Shown here: piece by piece, positions 10,932 to 21,290 of the stretch | Layout of the letters: each line of letters starts with the position of its first letter | Numbering within the stretch: the first letter of the stretch is position 1 | Source of the DNA: Saccoglossus kowalevskii | Lineage: Eukaryota; Hemichordata; Enteropneusta; Harrimaniidae | DNA length: 24,835 nt | Direction: 5' to 3' | NCBI RefSeq assembly: GCF_000003605.2 | Contig: NW_003148770.1 | Span: 630,958-655,792 of the forward strand | Notes under the pieces: generated by a model | The model's database searches: none | The model's input: the letters and a program-made list of their open reading frames with translations, nothing else | Told to the model about the DNA's origin: nothing | Position numbers and translations under genes: made by a program

Positions 10932-11002
10932 TCAAATCCAGCGGTTCTGTGCATTGTAGAAAAACGACTGCTTATTACCCAAATTTTCAGGTCTGTACGT
11001 AG
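10932..11002 (-). CDS. STPG1: STPG1 coding exon 9 (last)
   Basis: After acceptor TTATTGCAG it encodes TYRPENLGNKQSFFYNAQNR plus WI and a TGA stop, following the split Ala codon. The PGPATY repeat is formed across the intron, which is strong support for this otherwise tiny exon. Confidence 0.87.
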
Positions 11003-14000
11003 CTGCAATAAGACAGAAAAAAAAGATTATTCAACAAAAAATATTAATTTAAGAATTTCCAAAATCAACAAGGCCACTAATCACCTTTGGATTATTGCTC
11101 CCCAATTAGATATAACAATTTTGAAACAATATTTTTTGAAAGATTCTGAATGTCTTGTATATCAATATCAGATCAAATTACCATAAAAACTCTACCCGAC
11201 CTCAAAAATCAATGTAATTATTTGGCTTCTGAAATTCCAGTAGATTACACAATTGTGCCGCATTGCTAACTTTAAAGCATCCTTTATTTTTACTCTCAGA
11301 GAAACGTTTCAATGCTAATTTAAGTTTAAAAGGAGGAGAGAAACACTCCAAGAGGGTTGGTTAATAAATAAACAAAACATGAATCATAAAATTTTGGTGT
11401 TTTTACAGCATGTTTATTTTGGGGGCTGTGCTTTGAAACAGTTTAAATGTCAGTGCTTTTTATATATGAATCAGTGAGCTACATAACAAGAGGATCATTT
11501 GTAATCTTCAATCAAGTATTGGGTATTTTGTAGATCTGTGTAATGCTAGATAACAACCCACAATAGTACATAGTTAATGCTATAATACTGTAAAACAAGA
11601 AGGCAGTACAGGGAGCGTATTATCCATGCAATCTGCACTGCCTGAGAGCATATAAGTAATAACCTTGTGTTAAAAACTTTATTGTTACAATCTTTTCTAG
11701 CTTCAACTTGTTGTCATAATGTAGAGAGATATAACATCCCTAATTACTCAGAAAAGATTATGTTTTTTTTGTCTTACACCATCTAGTGACGTGATTTTGC
11801 ATTTAGTTATGATTCTATTGTTGCATGTGAACAAGAAAAAGTGATTAAGTGTGACATAATTATGACGAACACTGTTCAAACAAGGCAACTGTATTATCAT
11901 ACAATTTTCTACAAGTGGCATTCGTTTCATTGCCAGATCAGATGTATAATGAATAACCTACCTGGTCCTGGTATATCAGCATTTGTGACATCACCAGTCC
12001 ATCTACTTGTATTAGAAACAAACACACTGCTTGACATGTAGTGTTTACTTGGTCCTACGTAATCCACGGTGTCATAGCTACCTGGACCTGGTTCTGGTAG
12101 CGGTGGTGGCAGTGGCATAGCTGGTGCAGAAATGCACAGATAATGCTTACGACTAGAAATGAAAGAAAATGTACAGTTCATTCAGTGAAGAGTTTTACAA
12201 ATATAAAATCATTAGTTTTTGTCTACAACTGTTCATTTCCCACAATTTATGAAAATGAACACGTTTTAAGTTTCCTTGTGAGTTTATCATGAGGTTTTAC
12301 GAGTTGTTTGTGAGCCCATTTGCTTTTGTTTATTCCCAGCTGTAGAGACAAACAAACTATCTTATACCTGAAAGATATATTACAAATGCATGTACATGAA
12401 CACTAATTCATTAAAAATTATATTATAAGAAAAAACACATTTTTAATATTTTTAAATATTTTCTAAATTATCAAAGGTAACTAAGAAGCCTATACAAAAT
12501 TAATATATTTAGTACAAAACTGAAGCTTGTCTAGTACAATACTGTATCTGCCTGAAACTGTGTATTCCTGATGAACGATGATAAATCAACATTGATCTTT
12601 TCTCCCACCCCCCTGTACGCATGGTAACTAAGCAACCAAGGAAAATGAAATTCTACTCCTGTACATTGCTACTGGGCAAACTTTATCATCAAAGAGTAGG
12701 CATTGACTTTTTACACATCCTCACTGGGAACAGATTGGTAAGGATTATGACAACTGTGATTAATGCAGCCATGTACCATGGCTCAGTGATAAGACTAACA
12801 TAACCAGAAAAAAAAGAGAAAATCCTGAAGGAAATCTGCGGAGAATATCGCAAAAGTGAAAATAAGTATGTAATGAATACTCACGGCAAGATTTGCCTTT
12901 TAACAGGATCCGTTGATGGCTCAAATGGTTTGTAGTGTCCTGGTCCGGGATTCTGAAAACAACAACGAATTTTATGGCATTTTTGAAGACAACATTTTGG
13001 GAATTCGCTAAAACTCTGTGGCACTCAGGAACATTTTCACTGCTACAACGTTTAGCAATTTTTAATGACTCTTGAAAAGTTTACCTCTTGTGAAATTCCA
13101 ACTGTTTACAGTATGCTATCCACTCACTAATATCACTACATACGATGATGCACTTTGAGAACGCCAACACAGTAACAGCAGTTTACAACATAGACACACA
13201 ACAACAAATACACAACATAGGAATTAACTTTTTCACCACCAGTTCCCTCTTTTCATCACAAATTCACAAAATATTCCCGTTTATAGTCTGCACTTTCCTT
13301 CACAAGATTGGGACAAAAATAGCAAATTTGTTTTGAGTAAAAACTGAAAATTAACTCAAAATTCATTTATTGGCTCCAAAATTAGGGTTCATGTCCAGAA
13401 ATATTGAAGAAAATAATAAAATAGTGCAGAAATATTTGGGCAAGAATGTCTGGTGGTGAAAAGGCTAAGCATATACCACCAATGGTACACATTTTAGTAA
13501 GAGAAAATTGTAAGTCACAATCACAACAATTTATGAAATTCAATCCTCATACAGCTCTTCAATTATCAAGTCACAAACTCACTGGCAAAAGAGATGTAGT
13601 TCAAGTACAAAGACACTAGATTTACAGCATATTTAATAAGAATATGCCATCACTGGTAGAATAATAACTTACCAAAGGTGGTGTCCCAGTCATCATTCTA
13701 CGTGATGTTGATTTAAAACTACTAAATGGTATTTTGACAGAATCTTTAGTTAGTTCATCACTCACATTGTATTGACCTGCAAAAGAAGATGATTACATGT
13801 AAACAAAGGCAAAAAAATTTCAGAAATATCTAAACTTACTTTATTTTCGCAACTATTATTTTTTTTAAACCTTCAGTAATACCTTGATCACATAAATTTA
13901 TAAATTTATTTTGGCAACCGTCGTGAATTGACAAATGGCGTGAATAAAGACTTAGACCATTTGTTTCTGATTTCTAACAAAATATTGTAAAAATTAAAGA

Positions 14001-17000
14001 AAAGGGGGGGCAACATTTTTGTTAGCAGCATTAGTACAGTTTAAAGAGCCTGTATTTTCTTAGATGTGTTAATTAAGGTAGCAGAATAGTTTTTTTGGCA
14101 CTTTTCACATTTTTTTTTGAAAATCACACGAATAGCTCCCTAAGGCATGCTACATGCATTGGTGTATTTATTTTATTGAAAAAAAATATCTTGTACAAGT
14201 AAACTGGTTTTTTTCTTGTTTGCAAACAAATTGCCAAGTTTTTGTTTATCCAGTGTACACCCAACTCGTGCATCTCATTAATATGCATGGTTTACAAACA
14301 TAACTGAACTGAGGGTAAATAGTTTTAAGTTAGGTCACTTTCTTTATTTGCTATTTACAAACAACTGATAAGATATCTGTTTGTAGTTTACACACAGCTG
14401 ATAAGATGTGTGCACTGCTGCTTTTCTAGATGAGGAAGTATAGCAAAGACAAAACAATCGCTTTTGAAACACAACAAATTTTGAATAAACAAAAAAGTAC
14501 TTGAATGTACCACTTCAATGTAATTATATGTTAACAGAAGAAAAACTTACAATAAATTTTTGTAATATTTTTTCTTGGCTTTGTCATTGAAAGGTGTCTG
14601 ACCACGGGGTTACTTTCTTATAGTCCAGAAGTAATGCAGTTACATTGAGAGGGGGCTCCCTTTAAGGTAGCGAGAAGGTTTTGTGACGTTATTAAATAAA
14701 ACATTCTCTGTCTGTTGTCTCATTCAGAACAGTAATTTAGGTTATATATATCAAAAGACTAAGTATAGAGGTGCAAGTTCGCACAAACTGGACAGACATT
14801 GTTTACATAATTATCACGTGACATCAAAAATGGCGAACCTTGTAAAAATGACTAAGTCCGCGATTGGGAGAGCACACTGCGGAATTTCCTGGTGAAATTT
14901 ACGTCATGCATTGTCCCGTAATCAAGTCCATTGAAATGCATCTCCGATAATCAAAAGACCTATTATTCCGATTTCTATGCAGGTTTGTTTTTTTGTCCCC
15001 AAATTATTTCATACTTGGCACCTTTAACAGACTATTATTCTGTGACAAAGCATTTTCTCTAAAAACCCAGACATATTTCGCACCATCATTATCTTTTGAA
15101 CGTTAGTTTAAAGATTATTGCCTTGCAAAGCATACATGTATGTTAATAGTATCCATTGTAAATAAACGAGAATAACACACCTGCTACAAAAGTCACATGA
15201 TATACTTACTGGGTGATGGGAAATGATCTTTTACAACATTCAGACCTGGACGCCTTGAAGTGGATTTGAATGAGGCTTGTACTTGACTGCCGTAATGTTT
15301 TTCTACAGCTCGCTTTGAAACCTGCAAATATTTGTAAATTATGCACTGGTTGAAATGGAAAGTAATTTGGAAATCAAATCACCTCACTACTTATACACTG
15401 ACACATCCTGTTTAGCCAGTGTGTATTAAAGTGTGCTGTCTTCTGCAACATTCCACCATTTTGTCTTATTTTCATAGCTGTACCAACTCTGATTGGCCAC
15501 ATGTTTTACATGTGTATCCACCAATCAGATTTATGTATTTTAACATGAGTTCATGGAGAGTACATCAAGATATATAATCCATATAATTCAAGTACTAGTA
15601 GTTAAGTTATAGACTACTGTAACACTGGTGTAAATATAATAAATTTTGTTGACATTCTCTAAAATACTAAGATTTGAATTTGCAAAATGCAGAATTAAAT
15701 AAATTAGTCACTAATATTTCAACCACAGGTTTCACCACACTTTTCTTGTGAAAATAAGAGCATGTGAGCACCCCACCCATGGTGGAGAATATGATATTTA
15801 TTTTTTATTTTTAGATATTTAAATTGAGTTGAGAATATTAAAGTTGTAATGTCAGACTTGGCCTGAAAAGTGACGCAATAAACACATTGATGTTATACTA
15901 GCAATTTAGATAATGCAGTGAGCTGTCATTAGTATTGGTAAGTAATATGTGAGTACTTACATTGTATGAGTTAGGTGCTGGTTGTTTTGATAGCTTGTCT
16001 TTAACATTTGTTGCTATGGGTACGGCAAAACTACTAGTAGATGTGGACCTATTAAAATCACTTTTACTTTTTAACACACTTGGCAGACCATACTGAGCAG
16101 GCCCTGGACCCGCTGTTCCTCTTCGTTTCTGAATTCTAGGAGCCTGAAAAGAACAATGGCATTAATATTATTTTCATTGTTTTCAGCTAATGCAGTCAGA
16201 GAATAATTTCTACATTTTTTTCAAATAGCGTTTTAGCAATCTTTGAATAAATGTTATTATTATACATGTGTCACCGTAACACCATAAGTTACAGTGTGCC
16301 GTAATTTTGCGGTATTTTACATGGTATTTTCATCATACCATATTAGGAAATGCAAATTCCAAATATGGAATAATAATAAAAACAAACGTGGCTGCCACCA
16401 GAGTTTCAACGCAGAGAAGTTTGCTGATTCTGTTCTAAACATTTTGGATTTCGGCATTCCTATGATGTATCCTTGGAAGGAAAAGATGTATAATAATAAT
16501 AAGGTTATTACGAGAATACCTCAAAGTATGCACTCAGACAGTACGCTGTGCATCAACCTCTGCTGCACATCGGTCAATACTGCAGCTGTACTGTCTTCGT
16601 GCATACTTTGAGGTATCCTCATAATAACCTCATATTATTAAATATTATGATGTAGGCCAAGTTTTGTGACAGGCTGCCAAGTGACAAGCAAATCATGTGA
16701 CAGGCTAAGGCATGTGACTAAGTTGAACGACATTCAGAATTTTACTATTCTTGTTTCAGAGGTACCTTTGTAAGTCACCAAACAGAAGCCGATAAGAGAA
16801 TCACTTTCACAATCTTAAAGTGGGGGAGTGGATACCTGCGTATGTGGCAGACGGCTATAGCGTGTCATTGTTCACAAACAATTGTCTATCCATGACCCTT
16901 TGCATTTTTAGAGTGCTTTGTTATTGTCACTTGGGACTCAATTCCTGTGTGTGCACAGGTTATAACATCTGGGCTTTAATATAATTTCAAGTAAAAGAAT

Positions 17001-19907
17001 CAAGTCGATAAACACGTGTATAATTTAAAAAAAAAATATTTTCCCCACACAAAACAAGGTAAATAAATAAATAGAAATTCAGGAATTAAATCAGGAGATT
17101 GTATAACATTGTGTACGGTATATTGATCTCACCTTTGATACAAAGCCAACTCCCATGCCTTTTTTGGATAGTGATGATGTCGTGAAATCAGGATCCTTAA
17201 GACTGACATAACTGCCAGGTCCCGGATTTTCACTCTGTGGTACAAAAATAACATAACATAATATGGTGTTAGGATAACTTAGATTTCACATATTACTATG
17301 GTAGCCATCAATTTTCACCCAAGTCTTATCAACACGTGTTACCATTTCCTAATGGCTCTTTCAAGGAGATGCCTCGCATGGCTAATGAATCAATCGCAAT
17401 GCAAGACAGTAACTTTCAATCAACACCCTGATCTTAGTCCTAACAACTCTGTATATGCTCCATTAATAGCACATATACTTACATCATTTATTTTGTATAG
17501 TATTTAATAGTCAAAATAAGTCACATTTTAATGATTCAGTATACAACAAATGAGATTTCAGGATTATATTCTATTGGAGATGTGCTTGTAATAGAGAAAA
17601 TGTGGTAAATGTTTTATTGAAGAACTTTGTTTTTACTAATAATACAGAATCCACATATGCACCATAGTAAATACTATGTTAATTGAAGTAATCACGTACC
17701 ATATGGGCGACTCAAACTGTTACACACATATGGTACCAAATAATCTAGCTACTAGTCACACACAATATGGTACAACTACTTAGCGTTTACCATGTCATGT
17801 TACGTTTGTGATTTACTCCTATTGTAGTAGCAATTCACAGTTCTTGTAACAGGGTAAGTTGTACAAAGATGAAAATTATCGAATTTAGTTGCCCTTTATT
17901 TGTGGAGTAATAATAACATACAAACTGCAAACTTACAGCATTTGTTTCATATTGAAATCGCTTTGTACGTGCATTAAATCCTTTCTTCTCGGAATTGTCA
18001 ATTACTATCGTTTGGTATCTACTTGGTATTGAGGAGGAAGCTGCAGTCATGCCATGGCCTGAAAGTAAGATGCAAGTTGAGATACAATAAGTTGAAAAGA
18101 AATGTTTTAGTATTAAAGCATATGATTAGAAAAAATCCAATACACCAACATTGTCATTCGTTGAATACTGATAGAACTCTTGATTTCTTGTTGGCACTAA
18201 TCACAAATGAACAGAATTGTCACACAGCATACACAGGGGTTTTTCTAAATCGAACAGGGAACAGGGTGCAGCGCCCTGATACTCTCTCGGCTGGCGGCGT
18301 CTCACCGAATTGCCCATTGAACTATAAATATATTTCCTGAGCCGGGCTGCCGTACAACATGAAATCTTTCTCAAAAATATTTTTCTTCGTCAAAACTTCC
18401 CAGCAACACCAGCTGACAATGTGTCTGGACACCAAATACACTGAAATTACTTAAAAAAATATTTCAATGGCAATAGATAGACCGTTAAAACGGTGCAGAA
18501 ACCTTCCGATATGACGTTTCCAGGCCGGCCCGCCATGTTGTTTCTGTGCTAGCTTAGTTGCTCCGCTCCCTCACATGTGTGTGCTCCCTCTTGTTCATTA
18601 TTTCTAGAAAAAACCCTGGCATACACATACAAGGTGCATGCAATGATAATTGTATTCACTGTTATTTCAGCAATAGTTCTCCGAATCCACTGATTCACTT
18701 TTTCAAGATGTGCGAATATGCATGTGATAAGTATATAATCCCACAATATTCTTAGGTTGGCTAATACTTTTGATTATCGCCAAAGTAGCATCGACCTTCG
18801 CTGCAGCTCAGATTGATACAAAACTCTGGCAGTAATCACTCCTGTCTAATTACGTTGTGTGACAATCAAAAATGAACAATTACAAAAATCAATATTCGGT
18901 ATAAAAAAAAAGCATTTTCTAATAAGAGTTGTTTCCTATGTAGCCGTTAGGTCACATGAATAATTCCTTTCAAATTTATAGGAAGACTATTTTACTCATG
19001 TTACCACTTCATACAACTTGTATGCAAATATTCTTATGCACACCTTAGACAGAATTCAAACATCAATGCTTGACCCTAGTATTATGACAAATAACTACAT
19101 GTAATAAACAGCATAATTTACAAATCTGGCTTTCAACTAAGTTTTGTCAACAATACAACTTTAACCAAGGTGTGGGTTTAATAAGGAAAACATTCGCCAA
19201 TGCCCAAAAAAGGTTTTCTATAAAACAGTCCATTTTGGGCAGTAATTTTGTAGCTTGAGCTAACAGTGCTTGAGGTAACTCACCAGTGAAACATAAATGG
19301 TGGAAGAATTCAAAAATGATTTCTGGGATTTTGTGCTTCTGAACATATCCTTGACATGGGGCTACAAACATTATTCCACTAAAAATCAGCACTGACTTGT
19401 ACATTCAGCATTTATATATTAATTACCTTTCTATTTAACTTCTGGTTCAAGTTTTTTTATTTAAAATAATTACTAGAATCTAATGGGGAGGACTTGCTTT
19501 AGGAACCACCACCACCCCACACCCTAAATTAATTTTCTAGAAGAGGTATTTTCTTCTTCTTTTTTTCAATTTGAGAGGGGCATTTCTTTTTTTCTATGAA
19601 TGCAAACATGCCCATATAAGTCTAGATTGTACAGTCTAGTTTGCATGAACTCAGCAAACAGACTAGTTGTAATACAATGTCAAAACAACAACATTGGCTT
19701 TTAGTTTTAGGACTGTTGTGGAAACTATAGACGTTCATTGGAAACGAAGTGTTTTGAAAATACATCGTCAGATACGACCATGTTTTGTCTTCAGATTCTA
19801 TCAACTACATTAAAGTATCGTTTTGTGTTACCCTTATGGATCCTGCCCGACGGTCGACTTGGTATCCGTTGGTAATCTGTGTCGAAGGTTTGTACACTGT
19901 CCGCCAT
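10932..19907 (-). CDS. STPG1: STPG1 (sperm-tail PG-rich repeat protein, MAPO2 family), 9 coding exons
   Basis: Joining 19907-19832, 18058-17937, 17234-17133, 16143-15961, 15321-15210, 13776-13673, 12952-12885, 12152-11962 and 11002-10932 gives 1029 nt, 342 aa plus stop. Every junction is GT-AG and all phases agree. Human STPG1 is about the same size (334 aa). The protein is a series of SHIPPO/PG-rich repeats: SIPSRYQT near 36-42, NPGPGSY at 69-75, GPGPAQY at 112-118, PAPNSY at 155-160, FPSPSQY (exon 5/6), NPGPGHY at 234-240, PGPGSY at 277-282 and a terminal IPGPATY across the last junction. A proline-rich linker (MPLPPPLPEP, 268-277) and a KQSFFYN motif near the C-terminus are also seen. STPG proteins are associated with sperm flagella and microtubules; mammalian STPG1/MAPO2 was described as promoting apoptosis after O6-methylguanine damage. 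The axonemal role here is inference from the repeats. The gene is divergent from MAPK15. Confidence 0.9.
11003..11961 (-). other. STPG1 intron 8
   Basis: 959 bp, AT-rich. No embedded gene or element was recognised. Confidence 0.6.
11962..12152 (-). CDS. STPG1: STPG1 coding exon 8
   Basis: Encodes RKHYLCISAPAMPLPPPLPE, then PGPGSYDTVDY and ends in DIPGP. The acceptor TTTCTAG at the right edge is chosen because it joins exon 7 as ILP-RKHY in frame. Donor GTAGGT. Confidence 0.9.
12153..12884 (-). other. STPG1 intron 7
   Basis: 732 bp. A 60-codon + strand frame near 12621 lies inside it but shows no family resemblance. Confidence 0.6.
12885..12952 (-). CDS. STPG1: STPG1 coding exon 7
   Basis: 22 codons plus two bases: NPGPGHYKPFEPSTDPVKRQIL, with the Pro codon split into the next exon. 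Flanked by TTTTCAG and GTGAGT. Too short to appear as a stand-alone frame but unmistakable by the PGPGHY repeat. Confidence 0.9.
12953..13672 (-). other. STPG1 intron 6
   Basis: 720 bp. Nothing recognised. Confidence 0.6.
13673..13776 (-). CDS. STPG1: STPG1 coding exon 6
   Basis: Completes the split Ser codon (A|GT) and encodes QYNVSDELTK...MMTGTPPL, including SSFKSTSRR. Flanked by TTTTGCAG and GTAAGT. Confidence 0.9.
13777..15209 (-). other. STPG1 intron 5, with paired GATA sites
   Basis: 1433 bp. Two copies of CTGATAAGAT (14365-14374 and 14398-14407), 33 bp apart, could form a GATA-factor binding cluster. The second overlaps a CAGCTG E-box. The similar motifs ttaaggtagcagaa (about 14076) and ttaaggtagcgaga (about 14662) recur in the same orientation, perhaps parts of an old repeat. 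Confidence 0.4.
15210..15321 (-). CDS. STPG1: STPG1 coding exon 5
   Basis: 37 codons plus one base (VSKRAVEKHYGSQ...DHFPSP). It contains ASFKSTSRR, repeated as SSFKSTSRR in the next exon, which points to duplicated repeat modules. Flanked by TTTGCAG and GTAAGT. Confidence 0.9.
15322..15960 (-). other. STPG1 intron 4, with inverted CCAAT boxes
   Basis: 639 bp. CTGATTGG (15489-15496) and CCAATCAG (15521-15528) form an exact 8-bp inverted pair enclosing a second CACATG/CATGTG inverted pair. This could be a short hairpin or an NF-Y-type dyad. Confidence 0.4.
15961..16143 (-). CDS. STPG1: STPG1 coding exon 4
   Basis: A phase-0 exon of 61 codons with GPGPAQY and PAPNSYN repeats and a Ser-rich STSTSSFAVP segment. 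Flanked by CTTTTCAG and GTAAGT. It contains an X-box-like GTTGCTATGGGTAC, which is coding sequence and not counted as regulatory. Confidence 0.9.
16144..17132 (-). other. STPG1 intron 3
   Basis: 989 bp, hosting the foldback element described at 16491-16640. A 105-codon + strand frame at 16294-16611 runs into the foldback and is not credible as a gene. Confidence 0.6.
16491..16640. mobile_element. Foldback element / MITE-like hairpin
   Basis: A left arm at 16491-16544 and a right arm at 16588-16640 are imperfect reverse complements over about 53 bp, including the run aatacctcaaagtatgcac matched almost base for base. The loop is about 43 bp. The outer GGTTATTA and TAATAACC could be termini, flanked by AT-rich (aat)n sequence that hides any target duplication. 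It could be a foldback-type non-autonomous DNA transposon; the transcribed stem-loop could also make a small-RNA hairpin, which I cannot judge. Confidence 0.65.
17133..17234 (-). CDS. STPG1: STPG1 coding exon 3
   Basis: A phase-0 exon of 34 codons with repeat NPGPGSY followed by SSLSKKGMGVGF. Flanked by CCACAG and GTGAGA. Confidence 0.9.
17235..17936 (-). other. STPG1 intron 2
   Basis: 702 bp. It contains an exact inverted pair GTACCATATG (17696-17705) and CATATGGTAC (17727-17736), plus a third near copy, AATATGGTAC (17764-17773). No gene was seen. Confidence 0.5.
17937..18058 (-). CDS. STPG1: STPG1 coding exon 2
   Basis: Acceptor CTTTCAG at the right, donor GTAAGT at the left. Encodes HGMTAASSSIPSRYQT...FQYETNA, with the conserved block SIPSRYQTIVIDNSEKKGF of the family near residues 36-54. 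An alternative shorter protein could start at the internal ATG (residue 29). Confidence 0.88.
18227..18234. repeat. Left target-site duplication of the hAT MITE
   Basis: gcatacac, identical to 18619-18626 at the other end. Confidence 0.7.
18234..18618. mobile_element. Non-autonomous hAT-type MITE with 8-bp target duplication
   Basis: The ends are inverted: CAGGGGTTTTTCTA at the left and, read inward on the other strand, CAGGGTTTTTTCTA at the right. The CAGGG start is typical of hAT termini. The flanks carry gcatacac at 18227-18234 and again at 18619-18626, an exact 8-bp direct repeat, which is the hAT target-site length. The last C of the left copy doubles as the first C of the terminus, so one base was probably lost. 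The interior is about 385 bp, non-coding, and includes a subterminal palindrome-like cagggtgcagcgccctg (18257-18273). No transposase is encoded. The insertion is in an intron of STPG1. Confidence 0.8.
18619..18626. repeat. Right target-site duplication of the hAT MITE
   Basis: gcatacac, immediately after the terminal CCCTG. Confidence 0.7.
19832..19907 (-). CDS. STPG1: STPG1 coding exon 1
   Basis: Encodes the first 25 residues (MADSVQTFDTDY...RIHK) plus one base of Gly26. The ATG is in a good context (ACAACATGGCGG), which also resembles a YY1 site. The donor GTAACA is the weakest in the gene. It is chosen because it restores the frame (G|GC) into exon 2, whose first visible ATG (residue 29) would otherwise leave the protein shorter than its relatives. 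Confidence 0.75.
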
Positions 19908-20230
19908 GTTGTTTCATTATTTACAGGGACCTGACAACTACTAATAAAATATTGAGTTACTTGGCGAGCCGAACAAAATAGTTCCACATTTAATAGCATT
20001 ATATTTAGTGCGTGTCTTGACGAATAGAACACAAGAGTAAAACTACCAAATGATGTATCCTCAAATATATTTAACAACAATCACTCTGTTTTGAAGTCAC
20101 GCTATTCAGATAATAAGTATTTTTAACATACTAGATATTCCTCCGCGCGTTACTATGGCGCCACATGACGCAGCGGCGCACAAAAATTGATTCTCCGTGA
20201 GATAGCGCCCTCTCTGATAGCCAATTTCTG
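19908..20230 (-). promoter_or_regulatory. STPG1 5' UTR and promoter region
   Basis: The sequence becomes CpG-rich at 20140-20210, about 240-300 bp upstream of the STPG1 ATG. It includes GTTACTATGGCGCC (20149-20162), an X-box with one half intact and the other degenerate, and a CTCF-like core TAGCGCCCTCT (20203-20213). The start of transcription cannot be fixed from the sequence. Confidence 0.45.
20149..20162. promoter_or_regulatory. Degenerate X-box near STPG1 exon 1
   Basis: GTTACT-AT-GGCGCC: the left half matches, and the right half ends CC where RRNRAC needs AC. It sits about 240 bp upstream of the STPG1 start codon. Confidence 0.35.
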
Positions 20231-21290
20231 AATTGCACAGGTACATGTATCACGGTTGTCGGGGATTGGCAAGGAATATTTTCGTAAGATGTAATCAACT
20301 GTTTTTATTTTCGTAATAATGTAATTTAATTAAATAAAAACCGTAAATTCGTATACATGGGCAAGGTGTAAAATGTAATCAGCTATTTTATTCGTCCGTA
20401 ATTTTATTTGTACAACGATCTTATTTTTTGTAAGCGTATAAAGCATTTCCCACATTAAATGTTGCAATTCGTACGCAATTTCCCATTTTGATTCTTAAAC
20501 ATAAATTATCAAATATATTATAAAAATGCTTTATCTGTCAAGTGTAAAAACCTATTTTTTACTGTACATGGAACTTTCATTTCATTTCTTTTAAAAACAT
20601 AAAATGCCTTTTTTATTTCCTGTAACCTGTACCAGCTAACCCCCCTCCCCCCATGGAATAAACATAACAATAATTTAGTAAACGAAATAACCGGTTGTCG
20701 GTAATAGTTTGTATTATGATTATCAAATGACTGCCTCGATGTGCCTATTGTTACACGTATGTGTTGTTTTCATTTCCTTGTGGTGGCATTCGACCGAATA
20801 TAAACTTGATATATTGTTGAAGTTAATGGCCAACATGTTCAGCTATTCACTGTGAGTATTATAGCAGTGCATGGTTCAGTGATCGCTGCATAGTTGGTAC
20901 CGGGTCAAGGCAAATCAAGGGTAAATTGGAGTCGTGCTTTCATTTTGTAAGTACCCTGTTAATGTTGTGAATGCTGATTGTACACATACTGTGCGAATCA
21001 GTGTAAACATTTAACTGCAATTCGAACATAATTATTGAGAACGTACAGCTCAAAATTGTAATATTGTAATAATTGCGCTGGTTTTACATACTTCAAGATC
21101 CTAAAGCAGGTGCGGCGAAATTGAGAGTATTTATAGTTTCCTACTAGAATTGCACTCTAAAAAACTGCATTAAGTATGTAAACTAATATTCGTATGTAGA
21201 AAGCTTAATCAAATTGTTAACAAACCGACAGACATGGCGATTGCACGCTGCAAAAACAAAGAATTGTTTTCCACGCAAAATATTATAATG
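20231..21290. other. Divergent intergenic spacer between STPG1 and MAPK15
   Basis: AT-rich, with no coding signal. A forkhead-type GTAAACA is present at 21003-21009; FOXJ1-class factors bind such sites in ciliated cells, but a 7-mer of this kind is common by chance. Confidence 0.4.

Larger units (their letters stand above)
18059..19831 (-). other. STPG1 intron 1
   Basis: 1773 bp, the largest intron of the gene. It contains the hAT-type MITE at 18234-18618. The remainder (18627-19831) shows no recognisable gene; an 85-codon minus frame at 19404-19147 has no family resemblance I can name. Confidence 0.6.

Noticed and set aside
16007-16024. X-box-like GTTGCTATGGGTAC
   Set aside because: It lies in STPG1 coding exon 4 and breaks the RRNRAC half-site rule.
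16294-16611. 105-codon + strand frame in STPG1 intron 3
   Set aside because: It runs into the foldback arms and has no recognisable domain.
18245-18335. tRNA-like A-box and B-box motifs (SINE candidate) on the minus strand
   Set aside because: The motifs are degenerate and the segment is better explained as the interior of the hAT MITE with clear termini and target duplication.
19147-19404. 85-codon minus frame in STPG1 intron 1
   Set aside because: Its sense is that of STPG1, but it has no PG repeats, no matching splice phases and no family resemblance.
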